DNA of 64,000 nucleotides from Chitinophaga oryzae (GCF_012516375.2 NZ_CP051204.2:5580001-5644000), one strand, 5' to 3'; positions 18,217 to 26,340 are shown, counted from the stretch's first letter. Notes: generated by a model from the sequence alone, not told the origin. Made by a program: numbers and translations.

Positions 18217-18554
18217 TAAAAGTTTACATGACGATTAGGGAGATCTGCGACGGGCATAAAAAAGCGCAGACCCAACATTACCTGTCTTGGAGGCCGTGAG
18301 AAGCCCTGGGAACAAGTAAGTGGGCCCACGCATAGCATGGGCTGTCACTTAACCCCTCGTTCCCTTTAGAATTTCTCACGTTCCCAAGAAGAGGATTCAA
18401 GCAAAGCCTTAAATTTCTTAAGGATTGCGAAAATAATCAATTACTGCAAATTCACTATCACAATGCGAATATAAACACATTTTTTGAAATGTGGTTTATA
18501 ACCCACATTATTTTCGAATAAAATCTTCGATTATTACCTGTTCAACATATTAAA
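18217..18554. other. Intergenic stretch containing a long folded element
   Basis: Between the divergent 17662 gene and the HTH gene at 18555. The central part (18285-18389) folds into one long interrupted hairpin, listed separately. The remaining right part (18400-18554) is AT-rich and probably holds the promoter of the HTH gene. Confidence 0.6.
18285..18389. ncRNA. Candidate structured RNA or single-strand DNA hairpin
   Basis: Five nested helices line up around one axis: 18285-18290 with 18384-18389 (6 bp), 18295-18302 with 18373-18380 (8 bp), 18308-18313 with 18359-18364 (6 bp), 18317-18322 with 18346-18351 (6 bp) and 18324-18328 with 18338-18342 (5 bp). That is 31 base pairs in 105 bases, with a short apical loop. 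No open frame crosses it. It could be a non-coding RNA, an untranslated-region structure or a DNA hairpin for replication or transfer. The strand cannot be decided from pairing alone. Confidence 0.5.
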
Positions 18555-18797
18555 ATGGCTATGGATAGGTATTTAAGGGAACAAATTAACCTCGGAAAAA
18601 ATATTCGCGCTGTGAGAAAAGCCGCGGGCCTTACTCAGCTGGATATAGAAGTCCGCACCGGCATAGACCGCGCTGACATCAGCAAAATAGAGAATGGGAA
18701 AAAGAACATAGAACTATACACCATAGTAAAACTAGCTGAAGCTATGGAAGCTGAACTCCATCAGTTCTTTCCAAAGAAACAATCCAACAAGCAATAA
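18555..18797 (+). CDS. XRE-family transcriptional regulator
   Basis: An 80-residue Cro/CI-type helix-turn-helix protein that is almost only the HTH domain (residues 13-70: GKNIRAVRKAAGLTQLDIEV, then ADISKIENGKKNIELYTIVK). Small XRE proteins of this kind commonly repress integration or transfer genes of mobile elements or control a neighbouring system. It is the only plus-strand gene between the integrase and the cargo. A 53-bp palindrome lies 8 bases after its stop. Confidence 0.88.
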   Translation: MAMDRYLREQINLGKNIRAVRKAAGLTQLDIEVRTGIDRADISKIENGKKNIELYTIVKLAEAMEAELHQFFPKKQSNKQ

Positions 18798-18805
18798 ATA
18801 ACAAA

Positions 18806-18858
18806 GCGCATTTCATCAGATGATTCGGCGGGCCGCCGAATCATCTGATGAAATGCGC
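18806..18858. repeat. 53-bp perfect palindrome
   Basis: The arms 18806-18831 and 18833-18858 are 26 bp each and perfectly complementary around a single G. It lies between the stops of the convergent XRE and 18895 genes. A terminator role is possible, although there is no T-tract. A DNA processing site is the alternative. Confidence 0.85.
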
Positions 18859-18894
18859 AAGCCTGCGCAGCAGCGCCCTCGTACAAAACTGACA

Positions 18895-19494
18895 TTATCG
18901 AATTTTCCCCGCTCTATTCCTTAACTGGCTTGCTTCTTCCTCTTTTTCCAGCGCTTCGCGTAACATAGCAGCTATGCGCTGCCTTTCTTCCTCCCATTGT
19001 ACCACACTATCCCGGAAGGCTTGCGGGTGCGCATGATACAAGCTATCTATCGTAGACAGGAACGGGCGTAACTGTTTCCCCGCTTGTAGCTGCATATAAC
19101 GATATTTTATATCTCCTTCCCTATAAGCCTGTAAAATGGAGCGCGTGTTGAATAACCACACACTCCCTAAGACAAGTAACAGGAACAGGCAAGCGGAAAC
19201 AATCGCCCCTGCCTTTACATGATGGTGATGACTTATTTCCTGTACAGGCGGACGTTTCAGCAGATCGTTATTTATTTCAAGATTTTTCGATAGCGTATAA
19301 ACCGCCGCGGCTGGAAACTTCAGGCGTTCAGGCATTCCTGCTATATCCGTTTTTATCTGCACCAAAGAAACTCCGACAATCTTTAACTGTTCTGTATAGT
19401 CCGGTATTTGCGGCGCCACACTATTTATTTGCCGGACATCTTCATCAACTTTATTTAACTTGTCTATAATTGTCTGCAATAACAACTCATTCAT
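18895..19494 (-). CDS. Mobilization-associated membrane protein
   Basis: A 199-residue protein. The N-terminal 90 residues are helical. A His patch (ISHHHHVKAG) is followed by one transmembrane segment at about residues 97-114 (AIVSACLFLLLVLGSVWLFN), and then by a long charged coiled-coil region (EEERQRIAAMLREALEKEEE). It lies directly downstream of the relaxase gene on the same strand (37-base gap). Proteins of this shape often close mob operons in Bacteroidota mobilizable elements, where they may help link the relaxosome to the membrane. That role is inference. Confidence 0.7.
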   Translation of the reverse strand: MNELLLQTIIDKLNKVDEDVRQINSVAPQIPDYTEQLKIVGVSLVQIKTDIAGMPERLKFPAAAVYTLSKNLEINNDLLKRPPVQEISHHHHVKAGAIVSACLFLLLVLGSVWLFNTRSILQAYREGDIKYRYMQLQAGKQLRPFLSTIDSLYHAHPQAFRDSVVQWEEERQRIAAMLREALEKEEEASQLRNRAGKIR

Positions 19495-19531
19495 AACACA
19501 TGGTTTAATTCATTGTTAAATAGGTTTACTG

Positions 19532-20305
19532 TTACAAGCGCAAACCACGTTTAATGGATTGCTGCTGTTCTTGCGTAATTTGCTGCTGCATTGTCTTTTG
19601 TAAGCCTGATACAGAATATTGCCGGTCAATGCTGCTGCCTTTAAAAGCATACAAACCTTTTTTAAAACTAATTCCCTGTAGCTGTTGTGTATCGCCTTTA
19701 TACTTGTACTGTACGTCAATTCCTTTTTTCATCAGCTCCTTTTCCAATGCTGGCAAGGTTTTACAGTGAAACAATACTGCTTCGATAGCCTGAAAGATTT
19801 CATAGCGGGCCGTTTCTTCATGATTAAGGGCTTGCAGGTTGGTAAGGGCTATTTTCTTTTCGATGGCAGGAACAAGCTGATACTTTTGCGTTAGCTGCTG
19901 CGCGGCCTTCTTCCCCCGTAACCCTATCCAATTATCCCGGATTGCCTTTCCACTGTTGTTAACCAGGTTTGCGATGATATGTAGGTGCAAATGATCGGTA
20001 TCTGTATGCTTTGTTATCACATATTGGGTATTAGTGATACCTAGTTTTTCGAGGTATTCCCGCCCTATCTGCACCAACCTTTCATCGGTTACCTGCTCAC
20101 CAGGATAAAAGCTAAGGATACCATGAAAAACTGCCCGGTGCTTATCTGGCAACTGCTGCCGGTTCGTTTCAAAATCGTTACCCATATGCCGGTAGCTGTA
20201 ATCTCTCACACCTTCTGCTTCCAGTATTTCCGCCCGTCGTTCATCTGCACAGACATAGCGACAACAGCCATAAAAGGATTTACCGGTAATTACTTTACTT
20301 ATCAC
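19532..20305 (-). CDS. Relaxase / mobilization nuclease
   Basis: A 257-residue relaxase-domain protein. The metal-binding histidine motif is clear near residues 103-117 (HTDTDHLHLHIIANLV, the HxDxDHxHxHxxxN pattern), and the N-terminus MISKVITGKSFYGCCRY matches the start of Bacteroidota mobilization relaxases, with candidate catalytic tyrosines at residues 12 and 17. It would nick one strand at oriT and pilot it into a recipient. The start overlaps the end of the upstream MobC-like gene by 11 bases, indicating translational coupling. It is short for the family, lacking the long C-terminal extension of many relaxases. Confidence 0.92.
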   Translation of the reverse strand: MISKVITGKSFYGCCRYVCADERRAEILEAEGVRDYSYRHMGNDFETNRQQLPDKHRAVFHGILSFYPGEQVTDERLVQIGREYLEKLGITNTQYVITKHTDTDHLHLHIIANLVNNSGKAIRDNWIGLRGKKAAQQLTQKYQLVPAIEKKIALTNLQALNHEETARYEIFQAIEAVLFHCKTLPALEKELMKKGIDVQYKYKGDTQQLQGISFKKGLYAFKGSSIDRQYSVSGLQKTMQQQITQEQQQSIKRGLRL

Positions 20306-20657
20306 GTCTTAACCAGTTTAGAAGGCTGTCAATCTGCTGGCGGTAACTTTCAAAAAGTAACATGGCATTCAACATGCCCTCTTTATGTGCCTGTTTCGAT
20401 ACCTGATTGATATTATTGGCCATCCCTATTAACTGTTTGATATATGCCCGTTCCTCGTCGCTTAAACGTGCTACAACGCTGCCAAACAATGCCATCTGAC
20501 GGATATAGCCAGTATAACGCAGACCTGCTTTAATGGCCTTTTCCCTCACAATAAAGTACTCTGCCTTGGTAAACCGTACGCCAGTACGTATTTCTTTCCT
20601 AACAGCTTTAGGCGGTCTGCCGCCTTTACCCTTCTTCTTTTCCTGCGTCTGTTCCAT
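20295..20657 (-). CDS. MobC-like relaxosome accessory protein
   Basis: A 120-residue basic protein. After a Lys-rich N-terminus (KKKGKGGRPPKAVRKE) comes a ribbon-helix-helix-like segment (RTGVRFTKAEYFIVREKAIK), then IGMANNINQVSKQAHKEG, a motif typical of the MobC/MbpC family of plasmid mobilization proteins. It should bind oriT and help the relaxase. It is the first gene of the mob operon, and its upstream region is the GC-rich hairpin array 20690-21100, where oriT could lie. Confidence 0.88.
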   Translation of the reverse strand: MEQTQEKKKGKGGRPPKAVRKEIRTGVRFTKAEYFIVREKAIKAGLRYTGYIRQMALFGSVVARLSDEERAYIKQLIGMANNINQVSKQAHKEGMLNAMLLFESYRQQIDSLLNWLRRDK

Positions 20658-20689
20658 ATCTGCTACATTTTAACCTTTGAGGGCTGGCA

Positions 20690-21100
20690 GCTCTGCTGCC
20701 CTGCCCGATCTTCCCGTACAGGTGGCAACGCCGCCTGTACTTTCTCCGCAGACGGGTAGCGAAGCTGCCCGTCATCCTCCGCTACAATCTCCGCTGCATT
20801 ATCCCCCTTGCGACCACCGGGAGCGAGGGGGCGAGCGGTTTTTGCGCAGCAAAAACACCGCTCGCTAACGGAGCGAAGATCCGTTCGAATCCGCGAACGG
20901 GATGCCGTAGGCGGCCCGTTCAATCTTCGCGGGTCGGGCCTGCGCGGAGCAGCCCCGCCCAATCTCCGCGTACAGGTGGCAACGCCGCCTGTACCATCTA
21001 CATGAACGGGCGGCCGTAGGCGGCCCGTTCGATCTTCTCGGGCCGGGGCCTGCGTGGAGCAGCCCCGCCCAATCTCCGCGACAGGTAGCATCGCTGCCTG
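20690..21100. repeat. GC-rich hairpin array, candidate oriT region
   Basis: A gene-free 410-bp stretch full of hairpins. ACAGGTGGCAACGCCGCCTGT occurs as two copies near 20714 and 20971 and in variant form near 21081. GACGGGTAGCGAAGCTGCCC... lies near 20752 and a longer stem (GCGAGCGGTTTTTGC...) near 20829-20865. The block 20905-21013 is imperfectly repeated at 21014-21105 (period 109). Open frames on it are composition artefacts. It separates the mob operon from the excisionase-like gene. Confidence 0.7.
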
Positions 21101-21439
21101 TCATTCTTTCGGCTGTTCTCCCGGCTGTAACAATTGCTGTATATCGTTCCAAAGAAAATAGACCCTCGACCGGATTTTGTACGGCTTTAGTTTGCCGTGT
21201 TTAATCCAGTCGTAAATAGTAGGCTTGGTAACCTGAAATAGCTGACAGACCTCACCAATTTTATAGAGGGGCTTGTAGGTGAGGCCGGGGGTATCATATG
21301 CCGGGGTACGTACCGGCTGCCTTTCTAGTTGGCTGACTTCTTCCCGCACTAATACACGCAGCATTTGCCAAAACTGTTCCGGCTCAATCGGGAACAGTAT
21401 TGGCGCTGCCGTCTGCACACTTCTTTCTCTCTTTTCCAT
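21101..21439 (-). CDS. Excisionase-like helix-turn-helix protein
   Basis: A 112-residue protein. Residues 55-105 (YKIGEVCQLFQVTKPTIYDW, IKHGKLKPYKIRSRVYF) form a MerR/excisionase-type winged helix (HTH_17) with the typical IKHGKL loop. Such proteins in Bacteroidota mobile elements act as recombination directionality factors or activate mobilization genes. The N-terminal 50 residues include a helical segment (EPEQFWQMLRVLVREEVSQL) found in similar element proteins. It lies upstream of the hairpin array and mob operon on the same strand. Confidence 0.88.
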   Translation of the reverse strand: MEKRERSVQTAAPILFPIEPEQFWQMLRVLVREEVSQLERQPVRTPAYDTPGLTYKPLYKIGEVCQLFQVTKPTIYDWIKHGKLKPYKIRSRVYFLWNDIQQLLQPGEQPKE

Positions 21440-21547
21440 ATTATACCGATTTATACAGCAAATATGGTTACTCAGGAAAAAGGAAACAGGCTAAGTATAC
21501 TTGTTTGGCGAAAAAAAGAAGGATTTGGCCTTATATTCTGGATGATA

Positions 21548-22267
21548 TTATGGCCTTTGAAATTGCTGCTCTAACTGCCTTAGCTGTTTAATACCTTCAT
21601 CAAACTGCATTGCTTCTAGGACAACATAGGCTTCTTCAAAACTTTTGCTCACTTCTACAAGATGGCGATGTTCCAATTTGGCCCTTTTATCCTTCTTAAA
21701 GATCAGGTCAAGTGCTTTTTTGATTCCAGCGGGGCTTGATCCGAAAATTTTGTGTAGCAGGTCTGCGCATTTATCACTGGGGGTCAGGTAGTTGGCCTTG
21801 CTGACTTTATCAAATGCGTATAGAAAAAGTACCAAAGCACGGTTTGTCAACTGGTCTTGCTTACACTTTTCCAGCCATGCACGTTCACGGCCTTCATATG
21901 TCGCTATTACCGTTTCTAGCATTGGCAGGAAATCACCAGTAAAGATGGGTCGATAAACAAGGAAATACACCGGCAGATAGGCAGCCATTCCCAACGTCAC
22001 ACCGGCGAGCACATACATTGCATTCAACTGACCACTATAAAAGAAAACAGTCAAATCCGCCAAAACAAACAAAAGCAAATAATGCCATAGCGCATTACTC
22101 CAATACTCATTGATCAACTGACGACGTGTTGCCTCTGCTGGCCAACTAGCATAGATATCGCGCTGCCTTTCATGAGTTTTACGAAAACAGGAATAAATAT
22201 AGCTGTATTTAACGGGGAGATCAAAGGTGAAAAAGGATTTCAACTGCTTTATGTTCAAACTACTCAT
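21548..22267 (-). CDS. Two-helix membrane protein divergent from the SIR2-STAND gene
   Basis: The frame is open up to 22402, but the Met at 22267 (MSSLNIKQLKSFF) is the better start, giving 239 residues. Two adjacent transmembrane helices lie at about residues 52-95 (WHYLLLFVLADLTVFFYSG and VLAGVTLGMAAYLPVYFLVY). They are followed by a cytosolic, mainly helical C-terminal region of about 135 residues with basic stretches. No family is recognised. It is transcribed away from the defence-like gene across a gap of about 350 bp. It may be an accessory or membrane effector of that system, or simply part of the element backbone; position alone cannot decide. Confidence 0.65.
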   Translation of the reverse strand: MSSLNIKQLKSFFTFDLPVKYSYIYSCFRKTHERQRDIYASWPAEATRRQLINEYWSNALWHYLLLFVLADLTVFFYSGQLNAMYVLAGVTLGMAAYLPVYFLVYRPIFTGDFLPMLETVIATYEGRERAWLEKCKQDQLTNRALVLFLYAFDKVSKANYLTPSDKCADLLHKIFGSSPAGIKKALDLIFKKDKRAKLEHRHLVEVSKSFEEAYVVLEAMQFDEGIKQLRQLEQQFQRP

Positions 22268-22615
22268 ATCCTTACATTTTAATAAGCAAAAAAACAACAA
22301 CGCAAATAAATATACTAAATCATGAGGATGCATCCAAAAATATTCTAATACACATTTACGGGGGCTACAATCGCAAAAAGATTGATAAACAAATACTTGC
22401 ACAAAAAACTCTAAGCGATTTCATTCATAAAGAATATTACGTATATTTGGGAACCGGTTGCTCTTGTAAGGAGAGTTTGCAAAAATTTTAACCAAAATCA
22501 TTACTGCGAGGATACCCCATTAGCTAGCTTAATGTACTGTTCCTCAATGAAAGATTGTCCAACCACAGATGTAAATTCTTAGTTTTTTTCTTTCCATTTA
22601 TTAATTCCCTTATCC

Positions 22616-25600
22616 ATGGAGCATATCCTTGATATTGCAAATCAACAAGACCAGCTTTTTGCCCTTTTCAAAAAGCTACAGGAATCAAACACAATTCTGC
22701 TTTTGGGTGCTGGAGCCTCAGTGACAGAAAAAAAATATCTGAGCAATGAGGTGATCCAATACTACCAGGCAGAAATAGGAAAAGATTTAAATGAACCTGA
22801 TGTGACGAAATTTGTGGATCTGCTCTCAGCAGATGATACGTTTAGCAGGAAACATTTTGATTCTTTCGTTTCCGGACTGTTAAAGAAATTAAAAGTTACT
22901 GAAGCTCATAAAATCCTAGCGTCTATACCGTGGAGGGAGATAATTACGACAAATTACGACCTATTAGTTGAGCAAGCTTATGATGAAATATCAGGCTCTT
23001 CCCAAAAAATCTATGATCTACTAACAATAAGAAATGCCAAACAATATAATCGCAGAATCTCAAATACAGAGGTTAAATATATCAAATTAAACGGTTGTAT
23101 GGCAGATATGGGTCTTTATCCCTTTGCCTTTTCTACGGAAGACTTTAATAAATTAAAACCTTTCTATAAATTAGTACTAAACGATCTTAAAAATTTAAGC
23201 GCAGATATAGCATTCCTATCAATGGGCTATTCTTATAAAGACAAATTTGGGACAGACCTACTTGCAAAATTTGATTCCTATAATTACCGCGAAAAAAAGT
23301 GGATGTATAATGTTGATCCATATCCAAACGAAGCTGCATTATCCTATTTTACGCAAAATAAGGTATGTATCATAAAATGCACATTCCAGGAATTCTTCTT
23401 AAAATACCGGGAGTGGGAATCCCATCATCAGGAAACATTGGTAAAAAAAAGAGGCCTATCAATTACAAACAGTCAAGATCATTATATCACCCTGCCAGCT
23501 AAACTATTACTAAATATTGACGGAATAGTAAGACAACTTAATACGCACACTAAAGACATGTTTGTTAAGGATGCGGAATTCTATAAAGGTGAAGAACCTA
23601 CATACAATCTTATCACACGCGATGTTGATGTAATCAAAAGAAAACAAATAGATGACTGTTTAGAGCAGATTAAATCCACCATCAATAAAAATCACGCGAC
23701 GTTCCTTCCTCTCTTCTTTATTACAGGAGAATTTGGGATAGGAAAATCTACCTTCGCATTAAGGCTTATCTATGAGTTTCAGAAACAGGAATCATTTGAC
23801 ACCATTGCATTTGAAATTTTGGATTTCAATAAGGTTAAAAAAGATCATTTAAAAGAATTAATTGAACTTTGCAAGGCTAAAACGTATATTTTATATTGTG
23901 ATGAGGTGGAAATTGAAAGTCATTATAAATCTTTGCTAGAATTGCAACGTGAACTTAGTATCGAACAGTTTCAAGATTGTAGCATTTTTTTTGTTGTTCC
24001 GATTCGAGAAAACATCCTTGAAAAATATAAACTTTCGAGAACTGTGCCAAGAGCCTATCAATTAAAAATAAATGGCCAATTGGTTACTTCTGAAATTGAC
24101 GACCTAGTCACTAAACTGAATAATGCAAACTTAATTACTTTTAGAGATGCCTTAGAAAAGAGGCAACTTATTACAAAAATTGAAAATGAATATGATTCTG
24201 ATTCCTTCATTATGCTAATGGAACTAATCACCTCCGGCAGACATGAAGCAGATTTAATTCAAAGCTACAACGAATTGACAAAGGATACCCAAAAAGCATT
24301 TTTATACACCGCATTATTACATCGACACAAACTTTTAATGCCTGCAAATTGGTTGAAACAAAACATTTCAATGTCCTGGGATGACTTCACAGAAAAAGTC
24401 ATAAAGGCCGAGGGAAAGGGCTTATTAATACAAGTCGAAAACAAAAATTCCTACGGTGTTAATCCAAGTTTATTCTTCAGGACAAAGCATCCCTTGATTG
24501 CAGAAAAATTAGTTGAGCGATTTCTTCCCAACAAGGACAAGCAGTATGAATTTTATGACAGGATGCTTAAAACAATTGAGCCTGGACAGACAAATTCATA
24601 TCTTGCAAACGATCTTTTAAAATCATTCGTTCGAAATGAATCTTACAACGATTATCAGATTGACAAACTCTATGATGCAGCATATACAAGACTGTCTGAT
24701 GATCCGTATTTTCTTTTAAACTTCGCCACGAACCTACAGCGTCGCAAAAATGAAGCTGATTTAAAACGAGCACTTGAGTTACTGGTTTATGCGGAATCGA
24801 AACTGGAATGGAGAAATCATAGGTTTATTCATCGTAGAGGTGTGATTAGTTTCGAATTGGCTAAAATGTGTTTTGAAGATGGGGATATGAGTTATGCCAC
24901 CTTCTACATCAATGAAGCGAAGGAATTATTTGAAGCTAAACAACTTTTAGATCCATTTTCCTCATATAGCTATGTAGACTACATTAAAATGCTGATATGG
25001 AAACTACAGGTCTTGGATTTCGATGAATCAGATAAAATGCTTATTCTCATTCAAATCGAAGAATTATTAGAAATAGCCTATAAAACTGTCACATATGGCT
25101 TGGACAGAATAGATAAAATAAAGTCCATTTATTCTGCCCATTTAGAAGAGGTGCTAAGCAATTCAGACTACAAAGAATATCTAGATAGCCTATACTCTGA
25201 CTTTCATTTAAAACCATATGCGTGCATTTTGCTTTACAATTATCATTTGAAAAAAAATCAGCAGGAGGAATGCGAACGCTATCTTAATGAACTTGAGTAC
25301 TACCAGGAGAATTTTGAAGTGGTAAAATTTCTGTTTAAATATTATGGGAATATGCTGCATATCCCCAATATTCGGATTAAGTTCTTACGCTTATCTTCAA
25401 CCAACCCCGGCCTTGAAAAGGAAAATCCATTAAGATTTAATTATTTCAACTTTATAGCAGAAACATACAATCATCATTTTCATGAAGGAAAAGGATACTT
25501 AAATAATATTCAGAGCAAGTTTTTTAATCTAAATCCAGAATTTCGGCTAACGTGGAATGATCCGGATGGAGCTCCCCTTTTATTCGAAGCAAAGATTGTG

Positions 25601-25759
25601 AGAAACCACGGTGAAAAATATAAAGCCATAAAAATCTCTTCCATTCAGCAAACTATCAAATTAGTAAAAGGTGACTATAAAAATTATAATCCTGGCGATT
25701 TTGTTAGAGTTAAGATCAATTTTTTCTTATATGGATTAATGGCAGAAATATTAGATTAA
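22616..25759 (+). CDS. SIR2-STAND NTPase, probable antiphage defence protein
   Basis: A 1047-residue single protein. The N-terminal SIR2-like domain (about 1-270) has GAGAS (31-35), TTNYD (111-115), KLNG (157-160) and MGYSYKD (203-209). A STAND/NACHT-like P-loop domain follows, with Walker A GEFGIGKST at 371-379 and Walker B YILYCDEVE at 424-432. The C-terminal half is all-helical, with repeat-like segments suggesting a TPR-type sensor. This architecture is known from bacterial NLR-like defence proteins (Avs-type and related SIR2-STAND systems), which sense a phage component, oligomerise and deplete NAD+. Here the His of the usual K-x-H-G motif is Asn159, so NADase activity is uncertain. The gene is the only clear cargo of the mobilizable element, and its GC content is below that of the core genes. 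Defence function is inference from architecture and context. Confidence 0.88.
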   Translation: MEHILDIANQQDQLFALFKKLQESNTILLLGAGASVTEKKYLSNEVIQYYQAEIGKDLNEPDVTKFVDLLSADDTFSRKHFDSFVSGLLKKLKVTEAHKILASIPWREIITTNYDLLVEQAYDEISGSSQKIYDLLTIRNAKQYNRRISNTEVKYIKLNGCMADMGLYPFAFSTEDFNKLKPFYKLVLNDLKNLSADIAFLSMGYSYKDKFGTDLLAKFDSYNYREKKWMYNVDPYPNEAALSYFTQNKVCIIKCTFQEFFLKYREWESHHQETLVKKRGLSITNSQDHYITLPAKLLLNIDGIVRQLNTHTKDMFVKDAEFYKGEEPTYNLITRDVDVIKRKQIDDCLEQIKSTINKNHATFLPLFFITGEFGIGKSTFALRLIYEFQKQESFDTIAFEILDFNKVKKDHLKELIELCKAKTYILYCDEVEIESHYKSLLELQRELSIEQFQDCSIFFVVPIRENILEKYKLSRTVPRAYQLKINGQLVTSEIDDLVTKLNNANLITFRDALEKRQLITKIENEYDSDSFIMLMELITSGRHEADLIQSYNELTKDTQKAFLYTALLHRHKLLMPANWLKQNISMSWDDFTEKVIKAEGKGLLIQVENKNSYGVNPSLFFRTKHPLIAEKLVERFLPNKDKQYEFYDRMLKTIEPGQTNSYLANDLLKSFVRNESYNDYQIDKLYDAAYTRLSDDPYFLLNFATNLQRRKNEADLKRALELLVYAESKLEWRNHRFIHRRGVISFELAKMCFEDGDMSYATFYINEAKELFEAKQLLDPFSSYSYVDYIKMLIWKLQVLDFDESDKMLILIQIEELLEIAYKTVTYGLDRIDKIKSIYSAHLEEVLSNSDYKEYLDSLYSDFHLKPYACILLYNYHLKKNQQEECERYLNELEYYQENFEVVKFLFKYYGNMLHIPNIRIKFLRLSSTNPGLEKENPLRFNYFNFIAETYNHHFHEGKGYLNNIQSKFFNLNPEFRLTWNDPDGAPLLFEAKIVRNHGEKYKAIKISSIQQTIKLVKGDYKNYNPGDFVRVKINFFLYGLMAEILD

Positions 25760-26260
25760 AGATACTGGCAAAATGCCATAAAAAATCTAGTTGCAGTGAT
25801 TTAGAGCCAGGATACGTTAAATATGAAGATACTCAGATAAAGAGCAAAATATCTATAGTTTCGGCTGAATGTCGAGAAATAAATCATCGACAAATGATCT
25901 GGCTGAATTTATCCCAATGTAGATATGGCCCGTAATGCCGAGATATACATAAAAAAATACAAATTACCCACCTGTCGGAAATTCTTGGGTTATCTATCAG
26001 ATGATACGAAGTTCCTCAGGGAACAAGAAATCCTTTAGTGCGTATGTGGTGTATGCCCATTCATTTGATTTTCTTAACTCTGCATGAAGAGACTGAAACT
26101 AACTTTAAGAACCAAAATTACATTTCTATTCTGTAGTCTAAACTTGGATAGCCTCATAAGGTGATTGAGTGTGTAAATTCCCAAACATATATTTCGTATC
26201 TTAGTAAAAGCTGATTAACCTGTATAAAGTACGGGAAAGAAATCGGGGTTATACAAAAGG
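25760..26260. other. Intergenic stretch between cargo gene and right element end
   Basis: About 500 AT-rich bases without a gene. I see no strong hairpin, tRNA-like or promoter structure until the arm-type repeat at 26261. Confidence 0.5.
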
Positions 26261-26284
26261 AACTCAACTAAACACTCGACTAAA
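26261..26284 (+). repeat. Right arm-type repeat of the integrase
   Basis: 24 bp with two CTCRACTAAA boxes, 21 of 24 identical and in the same orientation as 15897-15920. It lies 41 bases inside the right att site. Confidence 0.6.
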
Positions 26285-26286
26285 AA

Positions 26287-26313
26287 GCAAAACCCCGCGA
26301 CTAGCGCGAGGTT
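26287..26313 (-). terminator. Element-supplied terminator for tRNA-Lys
   Basis: On the minus strand: AACCTCGCG-CTAGT-CGCGGGGTT followed by T-rich sequence, with one G-U pair. It lies 14 bases beyond the tRNA 3' end and replaces the original terminator now at 15732-15757. Confidence 0.75.
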
Positions 26314-26324
26314 TGTAAGTTGTC

Positions 26325-26340
26325 TGTGATCCCGCTGGGA
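26325..26340. repeat. Right attachment site (attR) within tRNA-Lys
   Basis: TGTGATCCCGCTGGGA, identical to 15757-15772. It covers the acceptor 3' strand and part of the T stem of the tRNA. Confidence 0.88.

Larger units (their letters stand above)
15757..26340. mobile_element. Integrative mobilizable element in tRNA-Lys with SIR2-STAND cargo
   Basis: The element is bounded by identical 16-bp direct repeats (15757-15772 and 26325-26340); the distance between repeat starts is 10,568 bp. It holds an integrase next to the left end, a regulator, mobilization genes (relaxase, MobC-like, a membrane protein), an excisionase-like HTH protein, hairpin-rich DNA, and a large SIR2-STAND protein as cargo. 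No type IV secretion genes are present, so it would need a helper conjugation system. The right repeat restores the tRNA 3' end. Confidence 0.85.

Noticed and set aside
18285..18389. SRP RNA, RNase P RNA, tmRNA or retron msr-msd
   Set aside because: The conserved cores of these RNAs are absent, and no reverse transcriptase gene is nearby.
20690..21105. CRISPR array
   Set aside because: The repeats are hairpins of differing length with irregular spacing and no constant spacer size, and no cas genes are present.
20663..21152. Two overlapping minus-strand frames in the GC-rich array
   Set aside because: They translate hairpin repeats into Arg/Pro/Gly-rich sequence without domain or start signals.
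15757..26340. Full conjugative element (ICE)
   Set aside because: No coupling protein or type IV secretion genes are encoded between the att repeats, so only mobilization in trans is supported.
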